Shown piece after piece: positions 5,195 to 9,430 of a stretch of DNA of 9,430 nucleotides. The position numbers and the translations under genes are program-made. Under the pieces are notes generated by a model, which was given only the letters and a program-made list of their open reading frames with translations, was not told the origin of the DNA and did not search any database. This DNA is from Clostridiaceae bacterium (GTDB lineage: Bacteria; Bacillota; Clostridia; Oscillospirales; Acutalibacteraceae), in NCBI GenBank assembly GCA_016297645.1, contig JAEDGF010000069.1:1-9430 (forward strand), written 5' to 3'. Position 1 is the stretch's first letter. Each line of letters begins with the position of its first letter.

Positions 5195-6811
5195 TTATCC
5201 CCTTAATGATGCCACTATCGAATGCACGAAATCAAAGATCATTGTGATAAATTTCTGAAGCGCGTCTATCATTTTTCCGAACAGCAAAGCGGTGCTTCCG
5301 CTGACATCGCTCTGCCAGCGCTTCTCCTCCTCCGTCACGCAGTTGTCCTCGGTAAGTACATCAAGCGATTTCGTATCGGAATTATAGAGCATATACTGCG
5401 GGTGTGACGGGTCGTCAAAGACGGTCATGTAAGTGCTGCTGTTGAAGATTTTGACAAAGAGATCATACTCTATCGACTCGGGCATATCGGCGTGTTCGAG
5501 ATCCTTAACGAACCATGTATGATCGGGCAGAATGCTTGTCGATGCGTCAATTGTCTTGTCGACCGAGATATACTTATCGGTGCCGTTCTCCCTTGCCTTT
5601 TCGATGTAAGAGTCGGAGAACTTCTTTGTAAGCTCGGTAACGGTCGCGCCGCACGAAGAGGAAGCTACGCCTACAATACCATCCGACTGATAGGGGGAAT
5701 CCTTGCTGATGGGAATAAGCTGATAGCCGTACTTTACAACATTGTAAACCTCAACGCCGTTTTCGATCATGCCGTTTATAAGCTCGTCAACGCGGGAGGC
5801 TACCTCATTGTGATAACGGTCGCATTTTTCTATCATTTTAGCGTACTTTTCACGCTCTGCACCGAAGTTAATCTCGATCGCTGCGTCATAGTCCTCTGCG
5901 GGAACCATGCTCCAATAAGACGGGAACGAGCCGTGGCTCTCGCGCATAAGACGGGGCAGAACATTTTCGTAAACTTTATAATAAAAGTCCATTATTTCCT
6001 TTATTCCCCATTTGAGCATAAAGGTGGTGTTTGCAACCTGAATTATCGCTTTGATAATTCTCATCGTTTCCTCATCGGAGGTGATTTTGGTATTTGCAAA
6101 TCTTTCAAGGCTGTCGCTGTCGATAACGACATTTCCGGAAAAGAGTGCGCCGCAGTATTCAAAGCCGCGCAGACCGCCTGCGTAAATGATGCACTTGTTT
6201 ATGCTGTCGCTTCCGTAAGCGGCGACATATGCAAGAAGAATATTGACGCCGAGGCAGCGGCACACGATATTGACCTTGGGACTTCCGGTAAGAGCCTTAA
6301 CGCGCTCGATATATTCGTGAATATACTCTGCCGTTTCAAACGGATCAAGACGCCAATCGTATATCGGACGGTAATTAGACAGTCCGTAGCCGCCTGTTGA
6401 CGGATTATACATGTTAGATGTAGGAAACTCTTGCAGGCATTTATTGCCGCTTCCGTTCGCGATTTCACCGTTTTCATCGAGAGCCATTCTCGAATAATAC
6501 GGTGCAAAGACCTCAACGAGTTTGTCGCAGTACTCTGTAAAATCATTTTTGAGATAAGCGTCAAGCAGCGGCTTTGCAAGCTGCGAAACAAGATCCTGAA
6601 CCATGGCGTCGGGAATTGCTTCGTCTGAGTTAAGTCGTTCGGAATTTCTGTCGTTGGTATCGGCAAAAATCGTTGAACCCGAGCCTTCAAGATATACGGT
6701 GGGAATAGGTGAATCGGCAGCCGATGCCCCCACAAGTCCTACGGACGCGGACATGAACACAGTGCAGACCGCTAAAAAAACAGACAAAATTTTAGCTGCT
6801 TTTCTTTTCAT
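5195..6811 (-). CDS. Secreted alpha/beta hydrolase (lipase/LCAT-like) with a Cys nucleophile position
   Basis: This is a 538-residue exported protein. Residues 1-31 are a Sec signal peptide with a probable cleavage after GASA. The fold call rests on a beta strand, turn and helix at about 178-200 (KVNIV-C184-R-C186-L-G188-VNILLAYVAAYG) preceded by Y-D-W-R at 151-154, as in lecithin:cholesterol acyltransferase-like lipases. A later S-D377-G-I-V-G resembles the acid-residue motif DG.VP of that group, and H440 or H431 could be the catalytic His. In the nucleophile elbow, usual GxSxG, the first Gly and the Ser are both Cys (C184, C186). Activity could use a thiol or be lost. Residues of about 506-535 form an amphipathic helix that may associate with membrane. 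The start at 6811 has GGAGG (6819-6823) 7 nt upstream. It has its own promoter and terminator. The substrate is unknown. Confidence 0.8.
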   Translation of the reverse strand: MKRKAAKILSVFLAVCTVFMSASVGLVGASAADSPIPTVYLEGSGSTIFADTNDRNSERLNSDEAIPDAMVQDLVSQLAKPLLDAYLKNDFTEYCDKLVEVFAPYYSRMALDENGEIANGSGNKCLQEFPTSNMYNPSTGGYGLSNYRPIYDWRLDPFETAEYIHEYIERVKALTGSPKVNIVCRCLGVNILLAYVAAYGSDSINKCIIYAGGLRGFEYCGALFSGNVVIDSDSLERFANTKITSDEETMRIIKAIIQVANTTFMLKWGIKEIMDFYYKVYENVLPRLMRESHGSFPSYWSMVPAEDYDAAIEINFGAEREKYAKMIEKCDRYHNEVASRVDELINGMIENGVEVYNVVKYGYQLIPISKDSPYQSDGIVGVASSSCGATVTELTKKFSDSYIEKARENGTDKYISVDKTIDASTSILPDHTWFVKDLEHADMPESIEYDLFVKIFNSSTYMTVFDDPSHPQYMLYNSDTKSLDVLTEDNCVTEEEKRWQSDVSGSTALLFGKMIDALQKFITMIFDFVHSIVASLRG

Positions 6812-6846
6812 TTCTTTGCCTCCGAAAATGATATTATTTCCCTTTT

Positions 6847-6875
6847 ACCTTAACACATATGCCCGAAAAAATCAA
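6847..6875 (-). promoter_or_regulatory. Candidate sigma-A promoter of the secreted hydrolase gene
   Basis: On the minus strand TTGATT (6870-6875) is followed after 17 bp by TAAGGT (6847-6852). A nearby alternative is TTGAAT with TATGTG, also at 17 bp. It lies in the divergent region shared with the symporter gene. Confidence 0.4.
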
Positions 6876-6962
6876 TATTCAACAGAGCTTTTTTGAGGGT
6901 ACGATGCTTTTTCGGTTAGTATGCACAAAACGGCACACTCCTTTTTTGTGTAAGTCGTACAG

Positions 6963-6991
6963 TTGAAAAACAGCTGAAAAAAGGTTATCCT
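6963..6991 (+). promoter_or_regulatory. Candidate sigma-A promoter of the GPH symporter gene
   Basis: TTGAAA (6963-6968) and TATCCT (6986-6991) are separated by 17 bp, about 37 bp before the preferred start codon. In the flank, GTACGA (6899-6904) and TCGTAC (6955-6960) form a widely spaced 6-bp inverted repeat that could be regulatory. Confidence 0.5.
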
Positions 6992-7027
6992 TTAAATAGG
7001 TAAATAAAATAAAAAGGAATGTTGACA

Positions 7028-8389
7028 GTGAGTGAACTGCAAAAAGGAAAAACAAGCGGCATCACCTTAAAAGACAAAATAGGCTACGCACTCGGTGACA
7101 CCGGCGGCTGCCTTACCTTCGGCATAGTCGGCTCGTTTTTGCAGATGTTTTACACAAATGTACTTCATCTGCCGTACGGTAAGATAATGGTGCTTTTCAC
7201 CGTCGCGCGCCTTTGGGACGCAATCAACGACCCCATGTGGGGCGCTGTCGTTGATATCCGCAAGCCCGGCAAAAAGGGCAAATTTCTGCAATACATCCGC
7301 TGGGGCAGCATTCCGCTTGCCGTGTCAGCCGTTCTGACCTTTACGAAATTCAGCGGACTGACCGAAAATCAATACCTCGCGATCGCCTACATCACTTACA
7401 TAATGTACGGAATGATGTACACCGTCGTAACCATTCCCTACGGGTCGCTTGCGAGCGTTGTTACCTCCGACAAGTATGAGCGCTCGTCGCTGTCCGTGTT
7501 CCGCTCCATCGGCGCGGGACTCGGCGGACTTCCCGGACAGGTGATTTTGCCGCTGTTCGTCTACACCAAAAACGAGATGGGCAAAAAAGAGCTTGACGGC
7601 ACAAAGCTCCTTATCGGCGTTATCGTTCTTTCGATTCTCAGCGTTTTCGTCTATCAGGCGTGCTACGTGATGACTGCCGAACGAATCGTTTCACCGCATA
7701 TTCCGCAGAAAAGGGACTGGAAAAAGACCTTCCGCGTCCTTATTTCAAACCGCCCGTTTATAGCGCTTTGCCTTTCCTCCATGCTGCTTTTGATGACGCA
7801 GCAGTACACGCAGACGCTCTATAACTACCTGTTCCTCGACTACTTCAAAAAACCGGCACTGTTTGCGGTGTGTACCGTTGTAACATATCTCCCAATGCTT
7901 ATCCTGTTCCCGTTTATGACAAAGCTCGTAAAAAAATACGGTAAAAAAGAGCTTTGCGCCTTGGGTATGTTCGCAGCGGCGGCGGCGAATGCGCTGTTGT
8001 TCCTGATAAAAACTCACAGCGTCGTCGTATTCTTTGTGCTTACTTTTATTTCCGGCTTCGGCATGATGTTTTTCATTCTCGAAGTGTGGGCAATGGCAAC
8101 GGATGTTATAAATTATCAGGAAAAGCGCTCCGGTCAGCGCGAGGAGGGTATGACATACGCCGCATTTTCCTTCGGCAGAAAAATCGGACAGACGCTCTCG
8201 GCAGTCCTCGGGACCGGCGTTATAGGACTCATAGGCTACGATTCTTTGAACCTCACGCAGAATGCGATAGACGGACTTTACACCGTTTCGACCGCAGTTC
8301 CCGCCGCCTCCTGCCTTTTAATGTCTGTTTTACTCGGTTTTGTTTATAACCTCGGCAAGAAAAACCTTTCGTCGATATATTCCGACTGA
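7028..8389 (+). CDS. GPH-family (MelB-type) sugar:cation symporter
   Basis: This is a 453-residue, 12-helix major facilitator protein of the glycoside-pentoside-hexuronide:cation symporter family. It imports a sugar, glycoside or uronide with Na+ or H+ through the cytoplasmic membrane. Diagnostic parts are the opening K-I-G-Y-A-L-G-D and helix II R61-L-W-D64-A-I-N-D68-P. The spacing of these residues matches Arg52, Asp55 and Asp59 of MelB, which form its cation site. The C-half loop D-V-I-N-Y-Q-E-K-R-S-G-Q-R-E-E-G is the family signature before helix XI. Start choice: AAAGGA (7013-7018) abuts ATG 7019, leaving no spacer, whereas GTG 7028 lies 9 nt away and is preferred; ATG 7019 would add three residues. 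The substrate cannot be read from sequence. The gene is divergent from the secreted hydrolase gene and is followed by an esterase gene on the same strand. Confidence 0.92.
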   Translation: MSELQKGKTSGITLKDKIGYALGDTGGCLTFGIVGSFLQMFYTNVLHLPYGKIMVLFTVARLWDAINDPMWGAVVDIRKPGKKGKFLQYIRWGSIPLAVSAVLTFTKFSGLTENQYLAIAYITYIMYGMMYTVVTIPYGSLASVVTSDKYERSSLSVFRSIGAGLGGLPGQVILPLFVYTKNEMGKKELDGTKLLIGVIVLSILSVFVYQACYVMTAERIVSPHIPQKRDWKKTFRVLISNRPFIALCLSSMLLLMTQQYTQTLYNYLFLDYFKKPALFAVCTVVTYLPMLILFPFMTKLVKKYGKKELCALGMFAAAAANALLFLIKTHSVVVFFVLTFISGFGMMFFILEVWAMATDVINYQEKRSGQREEGMTYAAFSFGRKIGQTLSAVLGTGVIGLIGYDSLNLTQNAIDGLYTVSTAVPAASCLLMSVLLGFVYNLGKKNLSSIYSD

Positions 8390-8395
8390 AAAAGT

Positions 8396-8411
8396 ATGCA
8401 ATATTTTGCAT
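8396..8411 (+). terminator. Weak hairpin after the symporter gene
   Basis: ATGCAA (8396-8401) and TTGCAT (8406-8411) form a perfect 6-bp stem with loop TATT, 6 nt after the stop codon. It is AT-rich and lacks an immediate T-run, so it would terminate poorly and some read-through into the esterase gene is expected. Confidence 0.3.
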
Positions 8412-8429
8412 CAGATTTTCAAACAAACC

Positions 8430-8458
8430 TTGAATTTTTCAATTTTATATGCTATGAT
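8430..8458 (+). promoter_or_regulatory. Sigma-A promoter of the esterase gene
   Basis: TTGAAT (8430-8435) and TATGAT (8453-8458) are separated by 17 bp, about 37 bp before the start codon. The -35 hexamer and spacer are identical to those of the lipoprotein promoter at 2149-2177. The -35 also forms one arm of a small TTGAA/TTCAA inverted repeat (8430-8442). Confidence 0.83.
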
Positions 8459-8495
8459 AAATATGAACAAATTATGAAGAGGCGGTGTTGACACG

Positions 8496-9383
8496 ATGCA
8501 GAAGATTTTATCGTTCATAATGGCGATTGTTGCGTTTTTCATGCAGCTTTTAGGGTTTGGCGGAAAAAAGAACTATGTCGAATTTCCTGATCTTGCCTAC
8601 GGGAACGACCCTGATCAGGTCGTCGATCTCGTTCTTCCAAAAAGTGCCGACAGCACGGGTCTTTTCGTATTCATTCACGGCGGGTCGTGGATAGGCGGAG
8701 ATGAGGACGACGGCAAAAGCGCCGTGACCTACTGCGCACAGAACCTTAAACTTGCAGCAGTATCGCTCAATTACAGATTTTTGAACGAGAACGGCACCGT
8801 TCATTGTCGTGAAATGCTCGATGATATTACATCAGGCATTCAGGCAGCCGTAAACAAAGCCCGTGAACAGGGGCTTGAAGTAAGCTGTGTCGCAATCGGC
8901 GGCGTGTCAGCAGGCGCACATCTCGCGCTGCTGTACTCATATATGAGATACAATGAATGCCCCGTTCCGATAAAATTTGTTTTCAGCGAAGCCGGACCTA
9001 CCGATTTTTCGGACAAGGCGTTTGCCGACAGCTGCACCGGAATTGACAAAACGCTGCTTTACCGACTGCTGAGCGAGCTTTCCGGAACAACGGTCACGCC
9101 CGAGAATTACGAAACGGCAGTTGTTCAGAACACGCTTCGCGCGATTTCACCGGTCAGCTATGTCAATAAAAATTCCGTTCCCACGATTATGGCGTACGGC
9201 GAAAAGGATACGGTAGTTACCTTTAAAAATGCGACCGCACTCCATACGGCGCTCCTGAATGCAAATGTACGGAATGAATTCTTCCGTTTCCCGAACTCCG
9301 GTCACGAGCTTGACGCCGACAGAGATGTCAGAAAAGCGTATGAAGATAAGCTGCTCGAATACATAAGAACATATCTCTTTTAA
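8496..9383 (+). CDS. Alpha/beta hydrolase, HGG-type esterase (BD-FAE/HSL-like)
   Basis: This is a 295-residue serine hydrolase with all expected landmarks: oxyanion motif H61-G-G63 followed by S-W, nucleophile elbow G136-V-S138-A-G140, acid D238 in Y-G-E-K-D-T-V-V, and H270 in S-G-H-E. This architecture is typical of carboxylesterases that remove acetyl, feruloyl or similar acyl groups. The first 22 residues (MQKILSF..., hydrophobic to LLGFGG) look like an uncleaved signal anchor, so the enzyme is probably exported or tethered to the membrane. The ATG at 8496 is preceded by AGAGGCGGTG (8478-8487), a loose SD 8-13 nt away. It has its own promoter and lies 106 nt after the symporter gene; a role in removing acyl groups from a glycan whose sugars the symporter imports is plausible but unproven. 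Nothing is seen in the last 47 bases. Confidence 0.9.
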   Translation: MQKILSFIMAIVAFFMQLLGFGGKKNYVEFPDLAYGNDPDQVVDLVLPKSADSTGLFVFIHGGSWIGGDEDDGKSAVTYCAQNLKLAAVSLNYRFLNENGTVHCREMLDDITSGIQAAVNKAREQGLEVSCVAIGGVSAGAHLALLYSYMRYNECPVPIKFVFSEAGPTDFSDKAFADSCTGIDKTLLYRLLSELSGTTVTPENYETAVVQNTLRAISPVSYVNKNSVPTIMAYGEKDTVVTFKNATALHTALLNANVRNEFFRFPNSGHELDADRDVRKAYEDKLLEYIRTYLF

Positions 9384-9430
9384 GTCGGTATCCTTATTTA
9401 GGTATTCCTTCAAAACATTGAATTCTTGTT

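Noticed and set aside
5492..6400. Long 302-residue plus-strand open frame opposite the secreted hydrolase gene
   Set aside because: It lies fully within the minus-strand hydrolase gene, which has a signal peptide, catalytic-type motifs, an RBS, a promoter and a terminator. The opposite frame is Cys- and Val-rich without domain features, a shadow of codon bias.
7022..7027. TTGACA consensus -35 hexamer at the start of the symporter gene
   Set aside because: No -10 element occurs at a usable distance downstream; it lies within or next to the start region of the gene and is taken as chance.
1..9430. A mobile element, defence system, CRISPR array or biosynthetic cluster
   Set aside because: No transposase, integrase, nuclease, repeat-spacer array, long terminal inverted repeats or cluster of biosynthetic enzymes is visible. 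The genes are ordinary chromosomal membrane and secretion functions with individual promoters and terminators.

Overview
The window looks like chromosomal DNA of a low-to-moderate GC, spore-forming Firmicute, probably a gut clostridium of the Ruminococcaceae/Oscillospiraceae type. Three things point there: strong GGAGG-type ribosome binding sites, sigma-A promoters of the TTGAAT-N17-TATAAT kind, and two genes resembling sporulation families (a YtvI-like permease and a SpoIIQ-like M23 protein). The assignment rests on gene content and style; no marker gene is present. I see no rRNA, CRISPR array, transposase, phage gene or convincing tRNA.

Layout. Positions 1-75 are the likely 3' tail of an upstream reading frame, whose stop overlaps the ribosome binding site of an AI-2E family permease (87-1409, +). 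Next comes a small orphan gene for a hydrophobic, acidic 90-residue protein (1573-1845, +), closed by a perfect 10-bp hairpin terminator. A gap of about 380 bases follows, holding a 14-bp palindrome and then a clear sigma-A promoter for a secreted lipoprotein (2227-2955, +). A bidirectional terminator and two more hairpins separate it from a minus-strand block: an EamA/DMT drug/metabolite transporter (3171-4115), a membrane-anchored M23 (LytM) protein of SpoIIQ type (4192-4962) and a secreted alpha/beta hydrolase (5195-6811). A divergent promoter region (6812-7027) leads to a plus-strand pair: a GPH-family sugar:cation symporter (7028-8389) and a membrane-tethered or secreted HGG/GxSxG esterase (8496-9383).

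How they fit together. Most genes have their own promoter or terminator, so this is a run of mainly single-gene units rather than one operon. A common thread is the cell envelope: two permeases of unknown substrate, a sugar symporter, a lipoprotein, a peptidoglycan-directed protein and two exported hydrolases. The symporter and following esterase could cooperate in using substituted glycans, but the strong promoter between them argues against obligatory co-transcription. The most unusual items are the secreted hydrolase with Cys in place of the catalytic Ser in its nucleophile elbow, and the orphan 90-residue protein. I found no convincing multi-gene novel system such as a defence island or a biosynthetic cluster.
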